From Medicago truncatula (taxonomy: Eukaryota > Streptophyta > Magnoliopsida > Fabales > Fabaceae), in NCBI RefSeq assembly GCF_003473485.1, contig NC_053048.1:12833501-12897500 (forward strand): a stretch of 64,000 bases of DNA, written 5' to 3'. Made by a program: the position numbers and the translations under genes. Shown one piece after another: positions 35,460 through 47,105 of the stretch (positions within the stretch are counted from its first letter, which is position 1; each line of letters starts with the position of its first letter). The notes beneath the pieces are model-generated. The model was not told the DNA's origin. It saw only the letters and a list, made by a program, of their open reading frames with translations, and did not search any database.

Positions 35460-35709
35460 TTTTTTTATGACATTTTGTCGGATTTGGATGTAATCCTATT
35501 AAATTTGCGCTTTTTAGTGTTTTTTATGACATTTTCTGTTACTTTATTCCTTTATTTATCGTAATTTAATTATGAGTTAATGCTTGATTGAATGAATGCT
35601 TGAATAAATAATGAAAAATTTATGCAATTGACTGTATGAATGAATGAAGGAATGAAAAATTTAGAGAAAATAAAGGTCTATGTCAGTTATGGCTTGCTGC
35701 ACAGACTGG

Positions 35710-35845
35710 ACGTGAGTTAACTCACACGTGTTAATTGCTGCGTGAGTTAACTCACGCGTTGTTTTACACTTGCGTGACTTAGGTCACACTGTGTAAGTTA
35801 ACTAACGCAAAATTTTACACATGTGTTAGTTAACTAACGCAGAGG
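35710..35845. repeat. GTTAAC palindrome cluster, right end
   Basis: GTGAGTTAACTCAC, GTGAGTTAACTCACGC, GTGACTTAGGTCAC, GTTAGTTAACTAAC and related words lie within 135 bp, mirroring the left cluster. Confidence 0.85.
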
Positions 35846-36479
35846 TATTTTGGTCAGCTTGATTGGGTGGGAGCAAAACTTGTTGGAAGAAGATTAGAAT
35901 TCTCATACTTTTGAGAGATCATTTGTTTTGACAAAGAAGATGATTCTTTCTCTGAAGCCCAAATGAATATTTCTTTGCATTTAATTCATCATTGCTTGTA
36001 ACAAATGACTTTAAATATTCTTGTTGATCCATGAAATAATTTTTTATTATTTTTGGAAATATTATGGGTTAATGCTCATGATCATTATGAACTTCATTCA
36101 TATGAACATTTGAACTTTGTTCATACAAACATTCTAAACTATGAACTTCTTATCTTTGGAAGCTTTAGAAGTATCAAACTTTGAGGAGGTTTTGAGAATC
36201 TTGCATGCATATTTCTTTTTATCTTGGTTTTCGATGGTGGATCTTCAAATCATATAACACAAAACTCAATGTGAGTTTTGTCACATAACTTCAAACACGT
36301 TTTTGTGTAGCTCGTGATGAAAGTTCTTACATCATGATTCAAGTTCCTCCATCATCAAGGCGGTCCCCTTCGCTATGGGAGATTATTGACTAATGATAAA
36401 TTAGATATATATCATTAGTTTATTTAAATGTATATCATTAGGTGAAATGTGTAATGATATAAATTCAACTCTTTTTTGG

Positions 36480-37940
36480 TATAATTGATATGTCGGTCCT
36501 TTAACTTATGTCTTTTATTCAATTTGGTCTCATAAGTCTTAACTTTCTCAAACATGTTCCTTAACTTATGTCTTTTCTTCAATTTGGTCTCAAAAGTCTT
36601 AATTTTCTCAAACACGTCCCTTAACCTTTTTTTTTTTATTCAATTTGGTCTAATTTTGATAATTTTAATCCCCTAGAAAAAGAGACTGTTGGATTACAGA
36701 GGTATATCAGATTTTATTATGGATCACTAACACCTAATTTATTTACTTTCTTCTTCTTCTTCCCTCATCTTCATCTACATTCATCCTTCATCAATAAAAT
36801 CCAAGAAAAAAAAAATAAACCTACTATTTAATCACTACACCATCATCATTGTTAACTACATCTACATCTATCATCATCAACACCCTCCAATCACTCCACC
36901 ATAACCATCCCAAAAACAGTAGCCATAAACATCTAATATCCTCATTCTACTCCTTCCCATTCACAACATCCCCCAAATCTTCTCACCTAATTCTCCTCTC
37001 CTATTCCTTTCATCTCAAACACCATAGGCTCCATCTCAAATCACTACCATCACTGTTTGTCTCAGATTCACGAGCTGCAACACCCACAACCTCCATTAAA
37101 ATTGACATATCTGCAATCTCTACTACTCCCTCAAAGGTTCTTACTTTTCGGGTTGTTTATTTCAGATATTGAGATGGGAAAGCACGAGAAGGAATATAAT
37201 GATATTCTGCTTTAACATATTGGCTAAACCCAGATAAGTATCTAATTAGTAGTAACACAAAATGTTAATAAATTGTACCCGAAATGTTAATATAAATTAT
37301 ATAATTGAATGGTTTATCAACTAACTACAATTAATAAGGATGTTTTGATAAATACTACTAATTTTACTATTGAAATCAATACAATTAATTATTTCCTTAA
37401 TAATCGTGCACAAACCTTAAATGACTAATGATGTATAATTCAGTGTTGTATACGATGGACTTGCAATCAAACAGTTGAAATCAAATAAAAAATATTAGCA
37501 TTAAAATACTAACGGAGAGGACCGAAATACTACATCCGTCCTTAATTATAGGACCCTTTTATCACAATCATGGAAATTAAGAAAGTTAATAATAGTATTA
37601 AATTTGTTTATGATTACTATTGTTCTTGCAATGTTATCCTTAAGAGAGAAAGATAGTTAGTTTATATTTTCAACATAATATTTATTGTTGATTGAAGAAA
37701 AAGATGCAAAATAAATAGGAGTATGGTGGTAAAGAAATGATTAATGTAATTGAAAATACCAAATTGGTCTTATAAAAAGGGATAATTTTTTTCTCAAAAT
37801 GGTCTTATAATTAAGGACGGAGGTAGTAGGTAACAGAAGAATACATAAGTGACCAAATTGAGACACTTTATAGTTAAGGACCCAACTGAAAAATAAAATA
37901 AGTTAAGGGACCTGGAGATGTATTAAGCCAAAAAATTAAT
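36480..37940. mobile_element. Probable TIR element with internal 59-bp repeats and a nested Stowaway
   Basis: The left side has 'gtcctttaacttatgtctttt.ttcaatttggtct' repeated (about 36,497, 36,556 and a third partial copy). The right side (37,850-37,930) carries the inverse words 'gaccaaattgag' and 'ataagttaagggac'. A 107-codon frame inside (36,849) has low-complexity content and no known domain. Confidence 0.5.
37530..37826. mobile_element. Stowaway-type MITE, 297 bp
   Basis: The ends are CTACATCCGTCCTTAATTATA and the complement of CTACCTCCGTCCTTAATTATA, flanked by TA at 37,528 and 37,827. It belongs to the same family as 21,987-22,253. Confidence 0.88.
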
Positions 37941-38278
37941 ACGATAGTTTATATTGAAAAAAGTCATCTTACCTTATGGCCGTGTGTCCTCACTTGTGTA
38001 CGTGCGTGTTTGGTTTCGCGGTGGAGAGAATTGATTTTGATAGAATTTTGTTTGAGAGAATAGATTTTGGTTAAAAGTGAGTTAGATGTGAATTGATTTA
38101 TGTTTGAGTGTACTCGCTTAAAAGTGATTCTTATGAGTTGATGTTGTTTGAATTGTTTGAATCAAAATTGATTTTGAATGTGTAATGACCAAAATATCCT
38201 TTTAATTGTATTTAAAACTAAATGTTTTGGATGTATAATTATAAAAATAAGTTTCTGACCAAACAAGTTAATAATATA

Positions 38279-39227
38279 CTCCCTCAGTCCCAAATTATAA
38301 GGAAAAAAAATCACATTTATTAAGAAAATTAAAACATAAGAATTTGGAGTATAGTTTTTTATGTTTTCTTTGAAAAAAGTTTCATAGGAAGATGTAAAAA
38401 CAATTTTCATTGGCTATTGGCTGTGGAAAAAATAAAAGAGAGAGAGAAAATTGGGATTGCACTTCCGTAACATTGTGGCGGGCTATGTCACATGACATAG
38501 CAAATAAAATTGTGCCACGTGTTGCTTCTTTTAAAAAAAAAAAAAATCAAATGAAATAAAAGAAAAGAAACAAAGCAGAACATGTTCCCTTGGTAGCACA
38601 CTCCTCTTCTTCTCAAAAACAAAACCCACCACCGTCAATCATTTGCTTTTCCTCCACCACCGATGTCACCGCCAATCGAGACCGCTGCCACCACCGGTTA
38701 TCACCGATTGTTTTTAACAAAACAAGATATTAAAGCTGAGCAAGAAACAATACCTCTACGACGCATTTCATCAATCCATCAGTTCATAAAAATCGACGGT
38801 GGCCTGTGCATAGATGATTACAGCGACGGAGGAAGAAGGTGGCGAATGATGGAGAAGTGAAGGCGGCATGTGCACAAATTATTGTGGGTGGGTAGCACAG
38901 GGAGAAGTGAGGGAACGCAGAACGCGTTTTGAAGGAGAAGAAGATGTGCGCGTTCTGCTTCTGCTTTGTTTCTTTTCTTTTATTTCATTTGATTTTTATT
39001 TTTTTAAAAGAAGCAACATGTGGCACAATTTTACTGGCTATGTCATGTGACATAGCCCGCCACAATGTTACGTAAGTGCAATCCGAGAAAATTGAATGTA
39101 ATTTGCATTTAATTTTATGAGAATAAACAAAAAAAATCTTGGAAAAGATAAAAGTTTGTCTATTTTGATTATATTTTGGGACAAAAAAAATGTGTTTTTT
39201 TTTGCTTATATTATGAGACGGAGGGAG
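38279..39227. mobile_element. Stowaway-like MITE interrupted by a MULE
   Basis: The ends are CTCCCTCAGTCCCAAATTATA and the complement of CTCCCTCCGTCTCATAATATA, flanked by TA (38,277 and 39,228). Without the nested 631-bp element it is about 310 bp. Confidence 0.85.
38454..39084. mobile_element. Short Mutator-like element (Pack-MULE candidate), 631 bp
   Basis: The long inverted termini begin GGATTGCACTTCCGTAACAT (left) and GGATTGCACTTACGTAACAT (right, minus strand) and extend at least 90 bp. The target duplication is GAGAAAATTG (38,444-38,453 and 39,085-39,094). The middle ~250 bp is GC-richer, with a 65-codon frame (MSPPIETAATTGYHRL) and ACCGCC-rich sequence, as in captured gene pieces. The source gene is unknown. 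Confidence 0.85.
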
Positions 39228-39351
39228 TATGCATTTAGTACATTTATTTATAATTAAATTTCAATTCAATATTATGTAATTATTTAAATTTATTTTATAT
39301 ATATTGTTTGAAAGGGGCCCAAACCCAATCGAACATATCGTTTCTAACTTA

Positions 39352-40227
39352 GGCTATGTTTGGATTGGTGGAGAGTGATGGAATGGTGTGGGATAGGGCC
39401 ACATTCCATTGTTTGGTTTTGTAAACAAATAATGGAATGGAATGGAGTGGAGTGTGATGGAACTCATTCCATCGACCAATACCACTCATTTAGCCAATTT
39501 TCCATTCCTCCCAAATTAGGGTGTATCCAATGGAATGAAATACATTAATAATACAATTACAATTTTGACCCTATTTTTTCTATTTCATTATAGGCGGTTG
39601 ATTCACTCGTTTTTTTCTCTCCATCATTTCTTATTCGTTCAGTGTGTTCTCCTCATATTCTTCAAGTATTGTTCTACTATTAATTAAATAAACCATGCTT
39701 AATATATGGGAAGATGGTCATCTTGAAGTAATCAATCACTAAATTGGTTACTAATATTAATGAATACTCACACCATATCTTTTTTGTTATTTGATTTATA
39801 TTAATGAACGCTCCGCACCATTTTTCCTTTCCACAGACCACATACTACAATGGTTTTATTTTGTTTATGGTTGCTATGAACTATGAACATGTCTTGGCAT
39901 TGAGTACTCTCATGAACGAAGGTACTCGTTTCAACGAACTATTTATATTGGTGCTACTCATGAACACGCCAAAATAACCACATTGATTGAATTGAGTTAA
40001 GAATTTCACCTATTAATGTTTTTTTAAATAAAGGGTATAATTGGAATAAAAATGTTATAATTCATTCCGTTCCGTCGACTTTCCAAACAATGGAATGTGA
40101 AATTTATTCCATTTCGTCATAAAATATCCAAACAGTGGAGTGGAATATTTTTTCCGCTCCGTTCCATTTCGTTCAATTTCATTCTTTCTATTCCGCTCCG
40201 TTAGTTTTAAGTTATCCAAACAGAGCC
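39352..40227. mobile_element. PIF/Harbinger (Tourist-like) non-autonomous element, 876 bp
   Basis: The termini are GGCTATGTTTGGAT and the complement of GGCTCTGTTTGGAT, flanked by TTA at 39,349-39,351 and 40,228-40,230. Subterminal GGAATGGAATGGAGTGG-type repeats occur at both ends in inverted orientation. There is no transposase. Confidence 0.88.
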
Positions 40228-40309
40228 TTAGAGAAACAAGGGTTTTTCTACAACAGCTAAAACAACAAACGGCAAGCATAAACAAGGGCAAAGTGGAGAA
40301 TTTGCAAAG

Positions 40310-40481
40310 GAGGAGTGTTATTTGAACAACTATTTGATTGACAAATAATTTACAAAGGAAAAGTATGTATTTACACGAAAATCAATGCAATAGAGAAATA
40401 AAGTAAAAAATAATATGAGTATGAGAGATAAAGTTGTCACTAAAAGTTGTGGTAAAATAAATGTTAGTAATATCATTTCTC
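40310..40481. mobile_element. Mutator-type MITE 'F', copy 1, upstream of an F-box gene
   Basis: 172 bp. The ends are GAGGAGTGTTATTTGAAC and complement GAGAAATGATATTACTAAC. An exact 9-bp duplication TTTGCAAAG flanks it at 40,301-40,309 and 40,482-40,490. It ends 228 bp before the ATG of the F-box gene. Confidence 0.88.
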
Positions 40482-40709
40482 TTTGCAAAGCGCTTTCAAG
40501 AATTGATTTTGGCCAGACGTGGAAGCTAGGAATAGCTGCTTCATATAGAATTGCGTTTAACCTCCATAATCAATTTTTCAACTCAGATCCAAACATCTTC
40601 AAATCTTATGAAAAATCACGGTAGAACACTGCAAATCTTTTCCGTTCTTCTCAAATTCCTTCACGCTTATACCCTTTTACTTCCGACTCTTGTTCTGCTA
40701 CTAATTTGA

Positions 40710-42072
40710 ATGGCGGAAGATATAATAAGCACTTTCCCAGATCCAATTCTGTGTCACATTCTCTCTTTTCTCGAAACCAAACAATCCGTTGCCACAAGTA
40801 TTCTTTCCAAGAGATGGAAGTATCTATACCTCTCAGTTACCACTCTCTACTTCACCAACACGGCCGAACAACGTTTTACTCTGTTTGACGAAAATACCCT
40901 TTTTCGCTTTAACGAATTCGTCTACTCTGTTTTACTGTCCCGAGATCCCGCACTTCCCATTAAGACCTTCCGTCTTGAGGTTATATACCTTTTTAATCCA
41001 AATGGACCCAGCAGCAGTGTTTTCAAATGGATCAACTTTGTGCTACAACGTGGAGTTGAATCCCTTCATCTCGATGTGACTTTATCCATCAATATTCTCA
41101 ATTGCAGAACCCTCGTGGATCTCAAGCTTTCTCGTTTCCTTGTGGAAGAGGGTTTTTCTTCTGTTCTACTTCCTTCTCTCAAAATCCTTCGTCTTGAAAA
41201 TATTTCTTTTACAAAACTTCGACATTTCATGTTAATTATAATGGGATGCCCAATTGTTGAGGATTTATTCGCATGGACCAATCTCTTATCTCTGAAGAGT
41301 GGAAAAGATTTTGTTAAGTAACTTGATTATAGCTGATATTGATTACACTTGTTCTCATTTTCTGTTGAAAGCAGTTCAGTATGTACGCTCTCTGCGCTTG
41401 TATATCAGCGAGGTGTGTTCACGACTTACTTACTTACTCACCGTGGAATGCAAAAAAATGTGATTGATATGCAATTTTTTGACCTTTCTTTGTTGTGTTT
41501 TAGAATTTTACCCTTATTTCTAACAGTTTATAGTTCTGCATATTCTAGGTGCATCACTGTATCTATTCAATTCCTACTTTTCATAATTTGACCCAACTGG
41601 TGCTCACTTCTTACTTTGATTGGCATTATCACGATTGTGGTTGGCAATTCTTAGTAGAACTTCTCAACCACTGCCCTAAGCTTCAAAAGTTTGACGTTGA
41701 TCAGGTTTGTTAAGTTAAAGATCATATTATCTCACTTATCTTTTCACAGCACACCGTTAGAGTTTGAGTTTTTTTTATTTTATTTTGTATGCATTATCAC
41801 AACAGACCGACACACAGACCGACATAGACGAAGAAACATTTAATATAATCGCGGATAATGTTCCGCAATGTCTTTCATTACACCTTCAAACATGCAATCT
41901 ACTCAACTTAAGCCTACAAGCTAAGCTTATGCTAGCAAGGTATATTTTGAAGAATGCAAGAGTTTTACAAACCATGACAATCTCGAACAGAGGACAGCCT
42001 GAAATAAAAGGTCTATTATCCTCATGCCCAAGGGCCTCTGCAACGTGTAAACTTAAGTTTCAACGTAAGTAG
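40710..42072 (+). pseudogene. F-box/FBD-LRR gene with a single frameshift
   Basis: Exon 1 begins MAEDIISTFPDPILCHILSFLETKQSVATSILSKRWKYL, an F-box (about residues 6-45) recruiting SCF ubiquitin ligases by family knowledge. LRR-like segments follow (ESLHLDVTL, LVDLKLSRFLV, LPSLKILRLENISF). The frame hits a stop at 41,319, but one base out of frame it continues to LLKAVQYVRSLRLYISE and a donor at 41,413. Exon 2 (41,549-41,704; IPTFHNLTQLVL, VELLNHCPKLQKFDVDQ) and exon 3 (41,806-42,072; the FBD: LARYILKNARVLQTMTI, LLSSCPRASATCKLKF) are open with good GT-AG sites. It would be about 374 residues if intact. Exon 1 to 41,412 is 703 bp, one base over a multiple of three. Either it is a recent pseudogene or it encodes a 203-residue F-box protein lacking the FBD. 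Confidence 0.8.
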
Positions 42073-42135
42073 CAACTGCTCTATTCTTCCTGTAGTTTAC
42101 TTAACTTCTACTATGCAACTGCTAGACTTGGTGTT

Positions 42136-42785
42136 TTGAATTAGAATTTTAATGTCATTAAATTTGATCCAGTAATTGCTTTCCTGTTTTTATTTGTAAA
42201 GACTTTATACCCTGCCAATCCCCTTGTACCTGAAAAATATATGCAATATTTAAACACAAATAAGACAGCTCTGTATCACCAACAAAAACTAGAACTTCTT
42301 TGCAGTCACTTTTGCTGATGTAGTGATGTGCTTCAGATGTAGGATTTAAATTTGGTAAAATTTTTGAAAAGAATGCTATAGATGACAAACTAATATAAAT
42401 TTTTGAAAAAGAAAACTGAAGTAAATAATCAAAAGACATATATGTGTAGTCCTAGCGGTTTGCTCCTCCCTTGTGGCTCTCATCGGTGGAGGGGTGCCAC
42501 TGGTGTCGCTAGCTTTGAGCGGTTTCGGCTTTTTTCCGGTTAATCGGTGGTGTTTGGGTTGGTTGAATTTTGGGGGTGATTTGGTTCCAGCGTGTTTGTT
42601 TCTTTTTGTAGTGGTTTTTATTTTGCTTCTTTTCAGATTCGAGTATGCCTTGTATTCTTTTTCTTGTACTCTCAGTCTTTTCCCGATATATATATATAGT
42701 CTTCTATAACAAATCACGAGACATATAGGACTGCACAAGGAGTCCGTAGATATAGGGTGCAGTTTAATGGACAGATAAGTTGCCA
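42136..42785. repeat. Inverted copy of 26,842-27,498
   Basis: It lies 60 bp beyond the F-box stop. The insert at 42,443-42,711 is flanked by AATCAAAAGACATATA / AATCACGAGACATATA (42,427-42,442 and 42,712-42,727). No CACTA terminus abuts it here. Confidence 0.75.
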
Positions 42786-43991
42786 AAGCACTTATGATTG
42801 GGGAAAAGCTCATTAATTAAAACATACCAATTGTCACACGGTAGGGTGTATAAGAACCAGTGATGCACACTCACATCTGATAAGAAAATGGAAAGAGAAG
42901 AGAGTGGTAAAGTTAAGCATAAGATAAAGTTCTTCATGAGGAGAAGCACATGAAATTCTTCCTTTCTCCAAACTCTTACTGCTTTTTTAATACTTTTGAA
43001 AACAAATATTTAGCAGCATTCTGTTATGATTCCATACATGAGCAAAATTCTGATCTAAGCTTATCTTTCTTCCTAAAGTCTATAGTAATGCTTTATGCAT
43101 CGGTAAAACTTTGTAGTACTTGTAAAATTTGAAGTTAGATTTTTATTTGTTAGTTGTAGCTAGTTTTGTATAACATGTGTTTTTCTGCTTTAATTTTGTG
43201 CATGTATGATAAATTTTGTTACAAATTTGGTTCTATTGTTTTTCTATGTATTTTGTTACAAATTTGGTTCTATTGTTTTTCTATGTATAAAATTTGTAAA
43301 ATGATTTAATTTTATTGGCTATATCCACGCCATGGATGGTCTATGATACTCTTGCCCATTTTATTTTCTCTCCCAACTATTGTGATAAATGCCTTGTCCT
43401 CATATTTTAGAATCCTTTGAAATAAAATCTTGTACTGCTTTTGAGCTTCTTGCTAATGGAATTTCAAATTCAGGCAAAAGGCAAAGCCGTGGCACATGGT
43501 GAGACCTACTGAAGGCGTATAAATGAGTCGGTGGAGGGCTAAACTTTGGGTAATATTTTTTATTAGCTAGAGATGAGATAAATATTAATATTAGCACTAT
43601 GTTTATACATGAGCTAATACTACAGTAGTATTTTCCTGGTGCCAATCCATAGCATTAATTGTTTATTTTTTATCTCCTGTCTTTATTAAACAAGAAGATC
43701 ATGCAGTTTTCCTGAGTTCTATGATTGAAATTACAACGGTTCTTAATATAGAAAAGAACAAGTTGAAAGAAATTTCTATTTGGTTTTTACTTTTTTTTTT
43801 CTTCCATTTACTATTGATTTCAGGAAACCGGAAGAAAAATGATGACATGCTTACTTTTTATCACGGTGAAAGTTGATTTCATATAGTTATGACATGTTAG
43901 AAGGGTATGTTCCAGTGGTGTTTGCTACCAGTTTCATACTATATTACTCGGCTGATGTATGGAAGGAAACCATGGTAGGGAGATTGTATTC
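42786..43991. other. No gene seen
   Basis: It is AT-rich with a 46-bp direct repeat (ttttgttacaaatttggttc near 43,212 and 43,251). There are no recognisable frames. Confidence 0.5.
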
Positions 43992-44550
43992 CATCAAACC
44001 TGAGGAATCAAAGAGTCGTGAGGAATATTCTGAACGTTCCTCTTTGCTTCTTCAGATATTGGGTGCTAAAGATAAGGCTGATAATATTAATGAGATTGAA
44101 ATGGCATGTCAACCAAGTGCTGCACTTCCTAATGATAATGGTGTGAGTGCAAAAAGGCGTCGAAGGCGAAAATACAAGGCTAATAAGAAGGCAGGGATGG
44201 AAGCTGAGTAAGTATCTATTTTCCGGTATTTCATTTTGTCATATTATCCGGTATTTCATTTTGTCATAGTATCTATTTTGTCATAACACCGGATAATATG
44301 ACAAAATGAAATATAGAAAATAGATACTTTACTCAGCTTCCATCCGTGCCTTCTTATTAGCCTTGTATTTTAGCTTTCGACGCCTTTTTGCACTCACACC
44401 ATTATCATTAGGAAGTGCAGCACTTGGTTGACATGCCGTTTCAATTTCATCAATATTATCAGCCTTATCTTTAGCACCCAATAGCTGAAGAAGCAAACAG
44501 GAACGTTCAAAATATTCCTCACGACTCTTTGATTCCTCAGGTTTGATGAA
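43992..44550. repeat. Near-perfect hairpin built from two copies of the CACTA gene's first exon
   Basis: The left arm (43,992-44,281) encodes on the plus strand PEESKSREEYSERSSLLLQ ... KRRRRRKYKANKKAGMEAE. The right arm (44,282-44,550) encodes the same on the minus strand with a few differences. The arms meet with almost no loop. Related sequence is at 23,110-23,255. Confidence 0.88.
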
Positions 44551-45010
44551 ACCAGTGATTGTATTTTTGGATATGGTAGGCATATGCACTTTATGAAGAT
44601 GCTTTGATAATCACTTGTAAGTATGGAGGAGATGAATAACTGAGTTGTAAGCTACTAATGTTATATAAAATGCATGAAGAGGGGATGTGGTAGAAGTGAA
44701 CTCCAGATAGATCATGTAACTTTAGGTCTTTTGAAATTGTCTTGTATGAACAATTTTTTTCATGCTTGTTGGAATTAAAGTTTTGCTGCGCTTATTTTGA
44801 AGTTAATGATAATATGAAATGGCTTCACCGAAATTCTGGATCAAAATAAGACCAAGTTTGATGATTCTCTCATCTTCAAATTTAACTTATCTACTACTTT
44901 AGAGAATGCCGACTTTTACATTGGTCAAATGGGTTAATTTGCCCATTGTGGACTAATGTACATGTGACCCTTGATAACAAGTTTTACCGTATTTCTAGTG
45001 GATTTTAATT
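44282..45010 (-). mobile_element. 5'-terminal fragment of the CACTA element, inverted
   Basis: The complement of 44,560-45,010 follows 22,682-23,110 with very few differences and ends in CACTAGAAATACGG at about 45,002. It continues through the start codon region (MHMPTISKNTITGF) into the exon copy ending ...KANKKARMEAE at 44,329. The interior and right end of the element are absent. Confidence 0.85.
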
Positions 45011-46490
45011 TTCTTCTCAAGATACGAAACAGTTATGTGCATTATTTAAATTTCAATCCTCATAATAGGTTGACATTAGTTTTGCCTTTGGGTGTGTGAT
45101 AAAGAGCATAACAAGTAGTTGTATTTAGTCAATCATACACACTTGGGAGTTGTGGGTTTGAAATCCAGCCTATAGTCACAGTAATGTGTAGTTTGAAATC
45201 CGAATTTCTTAATCACTACCATTAACCATTTTTAAATTTATTAATTAATTAATTTGGCTGATGATGGTGATTACGGCTGACGACGGACGGTGGCGTGGAG
45301 CGGAAATGCGTGCTATATTTCTGGAGCTAGGGTGGCGATTTCGTGGAGCTAAGTTATGTTAGGACGGCGGCCGGTGGTTACAGAGGAGAACGACGGTCAG
45401 AGAGAGAGAGGGAGGGAGGGAGACAATGATGGCGTTCAAGAAGAGCAGTAATGCTGTAATTCAGAAAAATCAAATTTTATTTAAGAGAAAATACCCAAAT
45501 TGCGCTGCATTTAAATGGATTACTTAAATACAATTTACCTCCAAAATAAAAAAAATCAGTCTTTTATATGGTCTCCTATGCCATAGGAGACCTATTGATG
45601 CCTCCTACCATAAACGGCACCCTTAAACGGCACCTGATAGTGTGGTATTATCAACCTTCGATGAAAATGCGAAAAATTCCCCTAAAAACTTTGGTTTCAA
45701 TTTCAGAAATTTTTTATTTTGGTAATTTATTAATGACATGTGAATAATTGATGCATCTTGTTGATTCTACAACATCATGTCTTATGTCATGTCATTAAGG
45801 TTTTTTAGTGTTTATCATGTTATAAGTACAAACCTCTCAAAAAAAAAAAAATGTTATAAGTACAAATTTTCTACCTCCATTTAACGTGACTAATTTATAT
45901 CAGGGAAACTGTTGGGCCCACATGATAGGTACTATGCTCCCAACCAAAAATTTTCCATATGCAAAACTCATGGATCGAAATCATAAGTCTTAGTTCAATT
46001 GGACTATGACAAAATTGTTTGGCCAGGCATTGACGGTGTCCAAGTTCGACCTAAGGATGTCTCATTTGTGTGTGTAAGTTTCATGTCGTATTTAACATCC
46101 CTTTATAGAAAAGAAAAACTAAGTTTCAAACTACTGACCACTTGCTTAAGAAATCAAATGCCTTACCACTTGAACAAATTATTCTTGGTATTGACTTTTT
46201 TATAAAAAATAAAAAATAAAAATAAAAAAAAGGAAAGGGGGACATTTTATTTATTAATTAAAGTGACATTAACAACCATGGCGGATCTTGAGTTAATTTG
46301 TCGGGGGTGCCAAACTTTTATGGAATATATATTAAATGGTTTTACGCATTAACAATAATTAATAACTGATCAAGTGGTATAAAATGTTTTAAAGGAGCAA
46401 GTGGATGTTAGTTTGAATCCCCTCAAAAACGTTTTTTACATATACAATATGCAAAACGTTTTTTATGGTACCCTTTTCCACTGCAGCAGC
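45011..46490. other. No intact gene; several TE fragments
   Basis: 45,240-45,430 is GC-rich and coding-like on neither strand for long. 45,565-45,660 holds GGTCTCCTATGCCATAGGAGACC and 'aaacggcaccc' words, which resemble the end of the element at 59,684-60,628; this suggests half of a related element. A tRNA-like head (agttcaattgg ... tccaagttcgacc) near 45,990-46,055 suggests a degraded SINE of another family. Confidence 0.45.
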
Positions 46491-46508
46491 TGAATTCTTT
46501 TTTTTTTT

Positions 46509-46636
46509 TGGTCAAGTAGCCTAGTGGCTAGAGCTCACACAATTTAATTGTGGAGAAGTGGAGTGTCTGGGGTTCGAACCCCGGCTCCTGCATATAATAT
46601 GCAATATCCCTACCAACTGAGCTAAGCTCACGGGGA
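46509..46636 (-). mobile_element. tRNA-derived SINE, family A, full-length
   Basis: The minus strand has the A-box-like 'agcttagctcagttggtagg', the B-box 'ggggttcgaacccc' and tail CTACTTGACC with A-run. An exact 17-bp target duplication TGCAGCAGCTGAATTCT flanks it at 46,492-46,508 and 46,637-46,653. Confidence 0.95.
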
Positions 46637-46786
46637 TGCAGCAGCTGAATTCTAATTCTAAACTGAGGTGGAATTTGAACACTAAAATTTGTAGTTACAA
46701 AATTAATCTCTTACCACTAAGATAATATCTCGAGTGTAAAACATATATGAATTGTTGGTATTTACGTATTAACATTATTTTTTAAG

Positions 46787-46822
<36 letters not shown>

Positions 46823-46833
46823 ACTAATTCATT

Positions 46834-47097
46834 TCATCCAGGATATTAAGGTGCTTCTTTCCCAAGCCAATTACAAGATTTTCCACACTCTCCGTGAAGG
46901 CAATCATTGCGCGGATTTTCTTGCGAAGTGAGGAGCTCTATCAAATGTTGGTTTATCGCGACACCATTCCCCTCCTGACGACCTGCTTCCTTTGTTGAAG
47001 AATGATGCTTCAGGAACTTGGTTCCTGAGATCTTAGTTCTCGGTTTTTTCTTTCTTCTTTATCTTTTTCTTGTTTATTTGCTTCTATAACCAAAAAA
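46834..47097 (+). mobile_element. 5'-truncated L1-type LINE
   Basis: A frame encodes the end of the LINE RNase H domain (FHTLREGNHCADFLAK), then LPLLKNDASGTWFLRS, a T-rich 3' UTR and an A-run ending 47,097. AATTCATT at 46,826-46,833 and 47,098-47,105 is a likely target duplication. Confidence 0.8.
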
Positions 47098-47105
47098 AAT
47101 TCATT

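Larger units (their letters stand above)
31028..35888 (+). mobile_element. TIR element carrying a PMD gene (MULE-like)
   Basis: Imperfect inverted termini of about 65 bp (ccaacaa...cccaatt...cctctg...gttaact types; about 70% similar by eye) are followed inward on both sides by GTGAGTTAACTCAC-type palindromes. The span encloses the PMD pseudogene and a nested 1.3-kb element. I could not fix a target duplication. Confidence 0.5.

Noticed and set aside
36849..37172. 107-codon frame that might be a gene
   Set aside because: Ser/His/Thr-rich low-complexity sequence inside a TIR-bounded repeat, with no domain and no splice or start context.
46556..46620. Possible tRNA gene (gttcgaacccc and gctcagttgg words)
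   Set aside because: The spacing and missing cloverleaf arms, the conserved non-tRNA tail, the poly-A and the 17-bp target duplication show it is a SINE.
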